This document shows positions 1 through 4,853 of a stretch of 6,311 nt of DNA, piece after piece. The position numbers were made by a program, and so were the translations under genes. The stretch lies in assembly GCA_001940655.1 (NCBI GenBank), contig MBAA01000065.1:6144-12454 (forward strand), in the 5' to 3' direction. The notes beneath the pieces are model-generated. The model searched no databases. It saw nothing but the letters and a program-made list of their open reading frames with translations, and was not told the DNA's origin. The stretch's first letter is position 1. The number at the start of each line of letters is the position of its first letter. The DNA is from Promethearchaeota archaeon CR_4. GTDB taxonomy: Archaea > Asgardarchaeota > Lokiarchaeia > Sigyniarchaeales > CR-4.

Positions 1-384
1 TAACAAGAACGTGCCAGTACCCAAGACGCTGGCCATGAACAAGTGTATCGGATCGATTCCCTCGTGACTTAAGTAATCCGCAGACAACACTGCCAGGAAA
101 GAGATTGGGACAATGAGGCCAATGCTTGCCAAGAAAATGTTCGCACTAAAGGTTTCTTGGTATAACGGGGACACTGGGATAATAAAAATTACTTGAGATA
201 ACGTGAGGGCTAGACTCCAGATAAATGAAATTGCGAACCAGCTAAAAATAAGGAGGGAGGTGAGGTGTCGTTCGCGCCGATATTGTCGCACCGTTAAAAA
301 TGCTGCGTATCCTGCGGGAATTAGCGATAGACTCCCAAGCACCGCAGATATCATCCCAAATGAACCGCTTAATACCACTGGCAT
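1..384 (-). CDS. Multi-helix membrane protein, N-terminal part (cut by window edge)
   Basis: The first 128 codons of a minus-strand gene run off the left edge of the window. The ATG is preceded by GAAGGG about 7 bases upstream, and the frame is closed by a TGA 24 bases upstream, so this start is well bounded. The visible protein is strongly hydrophobic. Likely membrane helices lie at about residues 9-30, 43-65, 82-103 and 114 onward. They are separated by a short basic loop (VRQYRRERH, about 37-45) and an acidic loop (SADYLSHEGIDP, about 101-112). No catalytic motif is visible and I do not recognise the family. Such an array of helices could be the sensor part of a receptor or kinase, or a small transporter. 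The gene lies 226 bases downstream of the 611-1048 gene on the same strand, with a T-tract between them, so it is probably transcribed separately. Confidence 0.72.
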   Translation of the reverse strand, partial: MPVVLSGSFGMISAVLGSLSLIPAGYAAFLTVRQYRRERHLTSLLIFSWFAISFIWSLALTLSQVIFIIPVSPLYQETFSANIFLASIGLIVPISFLAVLSADYLSHEGIDPIHLFMASVLGTGTFLL

Positions 385-525
385 AATAAACCCTTCAGAG
401 TTAATTCATTCTCCCGCTTAGACAATAATAATGTTTCCCTCCACAAAATGTGCACATAGTCTACAATTCTTTGGACTGTGCCCTCATCCAAGAACGAAAT
501 ATCTCTAGACCCAATTGAAATATTC

Positions 526-531
526 AAAAAA
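526..531 (-). terminator. Oligo-T stop signal after the 611-1048 gene
   Basis: Six consecutive T on the minus strand lie about 80 bases past the stop codon at 611. Archaeal RNA polymerase commonly terminates at such oligo-T runs without a hairpin. The rest of 385-610 shows no gene. It should carry the promoter of the partial gene at 1-384, but I see only weak AT-rich candidates (for example around 496-504 and 515-523). Confidence 0.35.
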
Positions 532-610
532 TAGAACGACCCACATTAATGGAATACTACGCTGCTTCGGTTCTCCTGCCAAGTTGGATATGGAGTTTCC
601 TTCATTTTTT

Positions 611-1048
611 CTATAAATCTAAGATCAGCGTGTTAATTACCTGCGGAAAGTCACCTGTTGGCCGATATACATCTTCCGTGATTGTTCCTGAGAGTTTCCC
701 GATCGCTATAAGGCTAACCACATTCTGTCGAAAGGTCTTTACACTCATACCCATTGCATTGGCGAGGTATTGGAGCTCGATCGCCCCTTGCGAATTCGCC
801 ATCCCAAGAAGCTCGCCGTGGAGGTTTGGGTTTAGTGTCCGCTTTATTTTCACAGCTTCCCTCTCTCTATCGACTCTCACAATTGCAAAAATCAAACCAG
901 CTACGCCGAAAGCAAGCAAACCACAAGCGATCAACCAAAACGCTTGCGGGCCATAATTAATCACCATAAATGGGGTCATGAAAACTATGACGATGATGCC
1001 GGAAATAACCAAACACCATCCCCTAACCAGAGCATTTGTTCGCAACAT
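611..1048 (-). CDS. Two-helix membrane protein with winged-helix-like C-terminal domain
   Basis: The predicted product is 145 residues. Two membrane helices lie at about 9-30 and 36-57. A basic and charged linker follows (VDREREAVKIKR, about 59-70). The soluble tail, about 76-130, reads like a small winged helix or PCI-type fold: a helix at 78-86, ELQYLANAMGMSVKTFRQNV as the helix-turn-helix-like core, then LIAIGKLSGTI as the wing. This suggests a membrane-tethered protein whose cytoplasmic tail binds protein or nucleic acid. The exact role is unknown. The frame stays open to a GTG at 1120, which would add 24 residues. I prefer the ATG at 1048: a TATA box at 1126-1133 puts the transcript start near 1104, downstream of the GTG, and AAGGA lies about 10 bases before the ATG. 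The pattern of a transmembrane pair plus winged-helix tail is common in Asgard-type genomes, which is general knowledge rather than a database match. Confidence 0.75.
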   Translation of the reverse strand: MLRTNALVRGWCLVISGIIVIVFMTPFMVINYGPQAFWLIACGLLAFGVAGLIFAIVRVDREREAVKIKRTLNPNLHGELLGMANSQGAIELQYLANAMGMSVKTFRQNVVSLIAIGKLSGTITEDVYRPTGDFPQVINTLILDL

Positions 1049-1125
1049 TTTTCTAGGTTCCTTTTTTATGATTGGGTTAATTCTTCCCCTTGAAACGTAT
1101 CCACTTCTATAAGAAGGCACATTTT

Positions 1126-1133
1126 ATTATAAA
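1126..1133 (-). promoter_or_regulatory. TATA box of the 611-1048 gene
   Basis: TTTATAAT on the minus strand would place transcription start near 1104. That leaves a leader of about 55 bases before the ATG at 1048 and excludes the upstream GTG at 1120. A second AT-rich element (TTTTTATCC, about 1141-1149) lies just upstream. If that one is used, the start would fall at about 1118-1120. Confidence 0.45.
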
Positions 1134-1311
1134 GTCTCAGGATAAAAAGATTTCGTATAATATCTGAGAGGACAACTACCGTCTTCAAAAGCCGGCACGG
1201 TTTCACTGTCAAACCTACGTTTAGGAAAAGGGCGTAAGTCTAAAAATTGCCTCTGAAAATCCCGAGAAAGGCCTAATTTCAAAAATAAAAATTTGTGAAG
1301 GATGAAATGTC

Positions 1312-1321
1312 AAAAGAAAAA
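1312..1321 (-). terminator. Oligo-T terminator of the 5S gene
   Basis: TTTTTCTTTT on the minus strand begins 10 bases past the end of the closing stem of the permuted 5S RNA. This is the usual archaeal stop for a short stable RNA. It supports the view that the transcript ends here and includes the displaced 5' segment of the 5S. Confidence 0.65.
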
Positions 1322-1331
1322 GGATTGTCCC

Positions 1332-1513
1332 GCCGCCAGAGAACGCCGCGCTTTCCGATGTGCCTATGGCCGTCCTAAGTAGACAGCTTCACTGTTCCCA
1401 CAGCTTTTGCCTGCAGTACTTGATAGTGAACGGCACAACGCTTAACTTCCGAGTTCGGGACGGGTTCGGGTGTTTTCGGGCGGGCTCGACGTGAGCCTGC
1501 ATTCCCCGGCGAC
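1332..1513 (-). rRNA. 5S ribosomal RNA, circularly permuted
   Basis: All parts of an archaeal 5S rRNA are present, but in rotated order. Read along the minus strand, helix III and loop C come first (CCCGUCCCGAACUCGGAAG, near 1464-1446), then GUUAAG and the 3' strand of helix II (GUUGUGCC, 1439-1432). Helix IV follows (UUCACU 1430-1425 with AGUGAA 1393-1388), then the loop E pair AGUA/GAA, helix V (CUGCAG 1416-1411 with CUGUGG 1403-1398) and the 3' strand of helix I (1387-1381). After the loop ACUUA (1380-1376) comes what is normally the 5' end: helix I 5' strand GGACGGC (1375-1369), loop A CAUA, then helix II 5' strand GGCACAUC (1364-1357). Helix I makes 7 pairs and helix II makes 7 pairs plus one U-U. 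The break lies in loop B, between GGAAA (1356-1352) and ACACCC (1473-1468). No helix I or II 5' strand exists upstream of loop C. Flanks 1513-1499 and 1346-1332 form a 15-pair closing stem. The 5S identity is near certain and the permuted order is read directly. Whether mature ends lie in the closing stem or in loop B is unknown. Confidence 0.9.
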
Positions 1514-1541
1514 CTTCGGTAAGGTGTGGAGTCCTGCCCGC

Positions 1542-1548
1542 TATAAAA
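1542..1548 (-). promoter_or_regulatory. TATA box of the permuted 5S gene
   Basis: On the minus strand, AAAATTTTTATAG places TTTTATA at 1548-1542. Transcription would then start about 25 bases downstream, near 1518. That is just before the first base of the 15-pair closing stem (1513), so the transcript would have almost no unpaired leader. The match between promoter position and RNA structure supports an independent 5S transcript starting with the 3'-type segment. Confidence 0.6.
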
Positions 1549-1749
1549 ATTTTGTTCTTTCTCAATAGTTCGGACTCTTGTGAATGGAGATTTTTTGCAA
1601 GACCGGTCTGAATAAACTCAGGTGGTATCAATTCGTGGGGTCTAAGCCGAAGCAAGACTAAATTTGGGAGAAAGGGCTAACTCATTTAACTTACGTTTTT
1701 AAAAAGCAAAAAAACAAGGGAAGGTTGAAATTTGAAAAAAAAATCGGCC

Positions 1750-1766
1750 GAACTTGGTTGAACTTG
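1750..1766 (+). repeat. Short direct repeat before the 1817 gene
   Basis: GAACTTG occurs at 1750-1756 and again at 1760-1766, so the copies are spaced 10 bases apart, one turn of the helix. They sit immediately upstream of the AT-rich element ATTATTTA (1771-1778), the likely TATA box of the 1817 gene. This is the position expected for a regulator site, but the pair is short and could be chance. The rest of 1561-1816 is AT-rich intergenic sequence between the divergent 5S and 1817 promoters, with no gene seen. Confidence 0.3.
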
Positions 1767-1800
1767 ACAGATTATTTAGTCTATAACACCCGCACAACCC

Positions 1801-1808
1801 GAGGTGAT
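1801..1808 (+). promoter_or_regulatory. Strong Shine-Dalgarno site deciding the 1817 start
   Basis: GAGGTGAT complements the archaeal 16S 3' end almost perfectly and lies 8 bases before the ATG at 1817. It selects that ATG over the in-frame ATG six codons later (1835). Confidence 0.75.
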
Positions 1809-1816
1809 TATTCACA

Positions 1817-2269
1817 ATGATTTCGGCTAGAATAATGTCGAAAATACTGATGATACTTTTCCTACTGACAGTCCTGTTGTCCTATGTTCCAATGCAAGCT
1901 GGAGAGGAAATGCAAGTAAGAATCATAAGTTATACTTTCCCAGCTAGGCCCTTACTATCCGGAAATGCCTTTTGGATTGCAATCGGGGCCGTCAGCTGTT
2001 ATGTGGTTAGAGGCGGAGATTTTATAGTTCTCATCGTTATATTAGGGGTCACCATTGGTATAAGTGTCGGGGTTGGAGAAATTTCGACTCACCGAATAAA
2101 TGTCCGAATTGAACAAGCGCTAAAAGAAATCCGAGATCTGTTGTGGGAAGTTCTTGCCGTACGGGAAATTTTTGGACACGATGAAAGAAAGCAGGTAACC
2201 CCGGGTGAGGATACGTGTAAAACACGTGTAACGATTTTTGATGATACTGAGAGGAAAATTAATGGTTAA
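1817..2269 (+). CDS. Small membrane protein of unknown function
   Basis: The product is 150 residues, with a start fixed by GAGGTGAT. A hydrophobic segment at about 9-26 follows a short basic end and could be a signal anchor. Two closely spaced membrane helices lie at about 49-64 and 67-88, separated by VRGGD. Residues 92-120 (RINVRIEQALKEIRDLLWEV within it) form a charged, amphipathic helix able to pack as a coiled coil. The last 30 residues are polar and probably flexible. No enzyme or transporter signature is visible and I do not recognise the family. The gene stands alone: divergent from the 5S gene and convergent with the decayed gene at 2307-2639. The strong ribosome site and membrane pattern favour a real gene over a chance frame. 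A 6-base perfect inverted repeat (ACGTGT/ACACGT around AAA, 2213-2227) lies within its 3' end. Confidence 0.7.
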   Translation: MISARIMSKILMILFLLTVLLSYVPMQAGEEMQVRIISYTFPARPLLSGNAFWIAIGAVSCYVVRGGDFIVLIVILGVTIGISVGVGEISTHRINVRIEQALKEIRDLLWEVLAVREIFGHDERKQVTPGEDTCKTRVTIFDDTERKING

Positions 2270-2300
2270 TATAATTAAAGGGGAAAAAGAAAACCGAGAA

Positions 2301-2307
2301 TTTTTTT
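2301..2307 (+). terminator. Oligo-T terminator after the 1817 gene
   Basis: Seven T on the plus strand lie 32 bases past the stop of the 1817 gene. On the minus strand, TTTTCTTTTT (about 2293-2284) can serve the converging gene. Together they make a two-way stop between the convergent units. Confidence 0.5.
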
Positions 2308-2639
2308 CAGTTTCTTAAGCACGCTCGGCGCTTTCGCCATAGGAATACTCCCATCGTGAAAATTGCACACCCGCTGAGTAATGTTTCGGAGTATCCCGGG
2401 AACCATTGCCATCCGGAGTGTCATCAGGTGGTGCTTCTCCGACCACCGTTATCGTCTAAGGTGCTAATCACTAAATCGGCATAATAATCCCCAACAATTT
2501 CTGCTGCGGTTTCGATGGTTTCATTCGGCTCGTAATCACCAGGTGCCGCTGTAACGCTTGGGGTGTTCCAATATTATATGATCAAGGAAATTCCCATCAA
2601 TAGTGCTAAAGTCAAGCTAAACTTCCAATATCTATGCAT
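2307..2639 (-). pseudogene. Decayed secreted protein with PPC-like start and C-terminal membrane anchor
   Basis: Three recognisable protein pieces lie in one frame interrupted by stops. The first is a signal peptide, MHRYWKFSLTLALLMGISLI, starting at an ATG with GGAGG 8 bases upstream (2652-2648). A TAA follows at 2576-2574. Next comes APGDYEPNETIETAAEIV and then YYADLVI, which resembles the start of bacterial pre-peptidase C-terminal (PPC) domains, ending at a tandem TGA TGA (2426-2421). Finally WFPGYSETLLSGCAIFTMG, then VFLWRKRR, reads as a C-terminal sorting or anchor segment: a PGY motif, a hydrophobic stretch and a basic tail. Around 2446-2405 the +1 frame gives VVGEAPPDDTPDGNG, a typical linker, so local frameshifts probably occurred too. 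The PPC domain is too short, so an internal deletion is likely. An intact relative would be a surface-anchored extracellular protein. ATTTAAAA at 2720-2713 could be its old TATA box. Both TAA and TGA occur, so simple stop recoding is unlikely. Confidence 0.65.
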
Positions 2640-2820
2640 ATTTGGGCCCTCCATTTTCATTAAATGGTGTAATCTGTTTAAATTGCTACATTAATAGTTC
2701 TCTCCTATTACATTTTAAATTCTTCAATTCATTGCACCTTTTTCCGTCCTTCGTTCCTATTTGCACGATTTAGGAGGACGACTTTTAGGTTAAAGGGAGA
2801 ACGTTGACTAAAGGGGAATA

Positions 2821-2836
2821 CAAGAGAGAGAAAATT
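2821..2836 (-). terminator. T-rich tail after the candidate RNA
   Basis: Just past the last base pair of the 2839-2957 RNA, the minus strand reads AATTTTCTCTCTCTTG. This pyrimidine-rich, T-containing stretch could act as a weak archaeal terminator. It is less clean than the 5S terminator. Confidence 0.35.
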
Positions 2837-2838
2837 AG

Positions 2839-2957
2839 TGGTGGGAACCTCGTTTGGAGGTTGCACGACCCAGGGGGGAGGAGAGGAGGAGGGCGAAATC
2901 TTAAACAACAGAATTTCGTAAAAAATGGGTCGCAACTAGCTCCCGGCGTCCCCACCA
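2839..2957 (-). ncRNA. Candidate structured small RNA, family unknown
   Basis: About 119 bases begin roughly 26 bases after a strong TATA box. The ends pair perfectly: UGGUGGGGAC (2957-2948) with GUUCCCACCA (2848-2839), 10 pairs with one G-U. An 11-base gap on each side leads to a second stem, GUUGCGACCCA (2936-2926) with UGGGUCGUGCAAC (2872-2860), 11 pairs and a 2-base bulge. Inside lies a third stem, CGAAAU (2918-2913) with AUUUCG (2899-2894), and then a pyrimidine-only tract (2893-2873). The G-U pair would be an A-C mismatch in the opposite strand, which supports the minus strand. A lower stem, a symmetric internal loop and an upper stem recall an H/ACA guide RNA, but no ACA box or K-turn is visible, so I do not assign it. 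A run of six U (2926-2921) inside could cause early termination. I see no match to the RNase P, SRP or tRNA conserved segments. Confidence 0.45.
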
Positions 2958-2977
2958 AGTTTCTGATTGCAGCTTTC

Positions 2978-2988
2978 GGATATAAAAA
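2978..2988 (-). promoter_or_regulatory. TATA box of the candidate small RNA
   Basis: TTTTTATATCC on the minus strand is one of the best TATA matches in the window. A start about 25 bases downstream falls at about 2958, next to the first paired base (2957) of the predicted end stem. It resembles the TTTTTATA element in front of the 5S gene. Confidence 0.5.
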
Positions 2989-3130
2989 CCTGTTGGTTCC
3001 CCTATCCGCCAATGATAAAATGGATAGATCATAGATGCGAAGTGGTCTGTCTAGGATACAAATTACCATTGTAGGTGGGATTAAATCCTGATGAAATCGC
3101 CTGAGGAGGACGAGAATCCACGATAGGCCC

Positions 3131-3142
3131 ACTATAATTAAA
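3131..3142 (+). promoter_or_regulatory. Probable promoter of the RAM-transporter operon
   Basis: ACTATAATTAAA is a TATA-like element that would start transcription near 3163, leaving a leader of about 45 bases before the first ATG (3208). No clear Shine-Dalgarno site precedes that ATG, unlike the 1817 and 3494 genes. Confidence 0.4.
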
Positions 3143-3207
3143 AGCATGTTTGACACTATCTTGAAAATGGAGAACTCAACCCATAAAGGCGCGATCTGGA
3201 TCGAACT

Positions 3208-3450
3208 ATGGACTACATAAGAGCTTTAATCTTCATTCGCTTGAAGCAAGAACAAATGCCGGCATTTCTCACGTTAATTCAGGGCCTACCCCAAGTGAGA
3301 CAATATTACGCGTTGACTGGGGAATTCGATGGATTGCTAGAGGTAGAAACGCGTTCCATCGAGGAGCTCTACACCCTCAACCTCCAATATTTTCAAGGAT
3401 TTAGCGGTTTACAGCACACCAACACGCACATTGTTGTTATGAGAATCTAA
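3208..3450 (+). CDS. Stand-alone RAM (Lrp/AsnC ligand-binding) protein
   Basis: The 80-residue product is one complete RAM domain (the AsnC-type C-terminal ligand-binding fold, beta-alpha-beta-beta-alpha-beta) with no DNA-binding helix-turn-helix. Strand one is YIRALIFIRL (3-12), followed by the first helix (about 15-26). The signature YYALTGEFDGLLEVET lies at about 33-48, the second helix at about 50-62, and the closing strand THIVVMRI at 73-80. In the family, RAM domains form dimers and octamers and bind amino acids at subunit interfaces. The G-E-F-D turn lies in that ligand region. Without a DNA-binding domain it cannot act as a normal Lrp regulator. It is the first gene of an operon with a transporter carrying the same domain and a second free RAM gene, so it probably assembles with them or senses the transported compound. 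No strong ribosome site precedes the ATG. The earlier ATG at 3168 is out of frame. Confidence 0.85.
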   Translation: MDYIRALIFIRLKQEQMPAFLTLIQGLPQVRQYYALTGEFDGLLEVETRSIEELYTLNLQYFQGFSGLQHTNTHIVVMRI

Positions 3451-3480
3451 GCATGAATTCAGGTGAAAAAAGGGAAAAAA

Positions 3481-3484
3481 GGAG
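3481..3484 (+). promoter_or_regulatory. Ribosome site of the transporter gene
   Basis: GGAG lies 9 bases before the ATG at 3494 and supports that start, which places the first residues directly at the start of membrane helix 1. A GGTGA further upstream (near 3462) is too far away to serve this start. Confidence 0.55.
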
Positions 3485-3493
3485 TCGTAGCGA

Positions 3494-4846
3494 ATGCTAA
3501 TTCAGCTACTTTGTTTGTTCCTCGTCAATTTTTTATTCGGAATTGCGCCGTTATTCGTGAATGAGTTGAAAGAGATATCCGTGTTTAGTCTCTCCTTCTT
3601 TCGATTCGCGGGGTCGGCCATCTTTGAAATCATCATCATCTTTGCAGTGATAGCGTGGTTGTCCCGGAGATTTCGCAAAGCTGGGATTCAGAAGGGTTTC
3701 TTAACACTGGTGCGGCAATCCTTTCGAAATTATTTCAAAGCCCGGAATCCACATTTTCTTAACGGCAAATCACAACTGGGATACCTCGCGTTCTTGGGTT
3801 TTTTGTTGGGGAATATTTCCATTCCTTTTTATTTCCTGAGTTATTTGGAAGCGGGTGTGGTCATGTCCACGATCTTCGTCAATGCCTTGACTTTGATTCT
3901 CATTTCCGCGGTAAATTGGGCCAAAGGGGAAGAACATATGGACCTTCTAAAGATTATCGACCTCACCCTTTTAATTGCCGCAGTGTTCGCCATCGCATAT
4001 GGAAATCAAGGAAAACCTCCGGGTTCTTTGACAATTCTGCCCATTCTCCTCATCGGAATAACAATCGTAGTATATTCAACTTTTCTCATAATGCTCGGGC
4101 GAGACACCTCCCAACAGACAGAACTGGTCGAAGACGTGCGATTTGCTGACCTGCCGAAAACCCCGCAACTTGAGAGAGCAGCCTTATTTCTCCGAGTTAT
4201 GTTAAAATTATTCGGCATACACATATTAGGGGCAGTATTGCTAATCCCGTGGACGTTTTTGTTGTCAGTGGTCACCCCGGCTACTCCCATTGGAATACAT
4301 GCCCAAACTTTTATTACTCAAGACCTCTTCCAGAGCTTCTCACATTTCCTCAATCCTGCAATCTTAGGCCTGATCGTGTTATGCACGACCCTTCCCTATT
4401 TCCTTTTAGTCTTTTCCGCAATTACATGGCCGAAAAACGCGTTAAAACACGAAATTTGGACGTCCGTCTTTACCCTCGTAGATCCTTTAGTGGGCCTCTA
4501 CATCGGCCTCTTCGTCTGGAAGGACAATATTCGGGCAGATTACGTGGCCTTCACAACCATTTTCTTAATTGCGGGGATAGTCATCCGGTATTTCTACGAA
4601 ACGGTGAACGCCCGCCGATTTCTCTTCGTCATTTCATTAAAGCAAAATTATTTTACCCAATTTGTCACGATCCTCCGAAAGATCAAGGAAATCGACCAGT
4701 TCAACGTGGTATTGGGGACTTACGACGTGATCTTGCACCTGACCGTCCGATCAATGGCCCGATTGGGAGAGATCTCGAATCAGATCAATTATTTTCCAGG
4801 CGTTGAGAAAGCCTATTACTCGGTTGAAAAGTTGATGAAAAAATAA
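3494..4846 (+). CDS. EamA/DMT-type ten-helix transporter fused to a C-terminal RAM domain
   Basis: The 450-residue product is longer than the usual EamA protein of about 300. The ten membrane helices lie at about 2-20, 31-56, 95-114, 117-141, 151-169, 178-201, 236-260, 286-312, 318-341 and 348-367. The first half opens like an EamA repeat (FGIAPLFVNELKE, then SFFRFAG). The second half ends with the typical DPLVGLYIGLFVWKDNIRAD and a last helix, IFLIAGIVIRY. Basic loops at about 57-94 and 202-235 are larger than usual. Residues 373-450 are a RAM domain: FLFVISLKQNY, a helix at 388-398, NVVLGTYDVILHLTV (404-418), a second helix, then VEKAYYSVEKL. It would lie in the cytoplasm, given an even helix number and a basic C-terminal side. 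EamA members export or import amino acids, metabolites or nucleotide sugars. The attached RAM suggests an amino-acid-type substrate sensed by the transporter itself. Direction and substrate cannot be told from sequence. Confidence 0.88.
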   Translation: MLIQLLCLFLVNFLFGIAPLFVNELKEISVFSLSFFRFAGSAIFEIIIIFAVIAWLSRRFRKAGIQKGFLTLVRQSFRNYFKARNPHFLNGKSQLGYLAFLGFLLGNISIPFYFLSYLEAGVVMSTIFVNALTLILISAVNWAKGEEHMDLLKIIDLTLLIAAVFAIAYGNQGKPPGSLTILPILLIGITIVVYSTFLIMLGRDTSQQTELVEDVRFADLPKTPQLERAALFLRVMLKLFGIHILGAVLLIPWTFLLSVVTPATPIGIHAQTFITQDLFQSFSHFLNPAILGLIVLCTTLPYFLLVFSAITWPKNALKHEIWTSVFTLVDPLVGLYIGLFVWKDNIRADYVAFTTIFLIAGIVIRYFYETVNARRFLFVISLKQNYFTQFVTILRKIKEIDQFNVVLGTYDVILHLTVRSMARLGEISNQINYFPGVEKAYYSVEKLMKK

Positions 4847-4853
4847 GGATGAC

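Larger units (their letters stand above)
2640..3207. other. Long stretch without a convincing protein gene
   Basis: Open frames exist on both strands here (2804-3034 plus and 2785-3156 minus). Neither looks like a protein: both read through a purine/pyrimidine-biased tract, giving runs of G/R or P/L, and neither has a domain or a good ribosome site. What the stretch does hold is a candidate structured RNA at 2839-2957 (-) with a TATA box at 2978-2988, a 21-base polypurine tract on the plus strand (2873-2893), and the likely promoter of the RAM operon at 3131-3142. The remainder, 2989-3130, shows nothing I can name. Confidence 0.6.

Noticed and set aside
549..956. Plus-strand frame opposite the 611-1048 gene
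   Set aside because: It is a shadow of the minus-strand gene. The minus product has coherent membrane helices and a domain, while the plus product does not.
1168..1215. Two successive hairpins with 7-base loops (GAGGAC/GTCTTC and GGTTT/AAACC), tRNA-like at first sight
   Set aside because: The loops lack U33 and T-loop consensus bases, and no acceptor stem can be drawn. They were left as chance hairpins or part of an untranslated region.
1352..1375. The GGACGGCCAUAG segment as a stray fragment of a second, truncated 5S copy
   Set aside because: Its strands pair specifically with the helix I and II strands of the adjacent segment, no normal 5' half exists upstream of loop C, and both parts lie within one promoter-terminator unit closed by a 15-pair stem.
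1389..1655. Minus-strand open frame over the 5S locus
   Set aside because: It translates the 5S rRNA and its promoter. The RNA signal is unmistakable and the frame has no ribosome site or domain.
2213..2227. Perfect inverted repeat ACGTGT-AAA-ACACGT
   Set aside because: It is short and lies inside the 3' end of a coding region, with no sign of a site or terminator function.
2839..2957. Small transposon-like element with inverted ends
   Set aside because: No target-site duplication flanks the inverted ends, and the nested stems plus TATA position fit an RNA gene better.
3091..3107. TGATGA followed by CTGA, like box C and box D of a guide RNA
   Set aside because: Only 6 bases separate the boxes, too few for a guide, and no second box pair or end stem is present.
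2785..3156. Minus-strand frame with a hydrophobic start and a plus-strand frame at 2804-3034
   Set aside because: They overlap on opposite strands and run through the purine/pyrimidine tract, giving P/L or G/R runs. They lack a ribosome site and cover a more convincing structured RNA.
4249..4806. Long +1 frame inside the transporter gene
   Set aside because: It is a shadow frame. The transporter frame matches the EamA and RAM patterns throughout.
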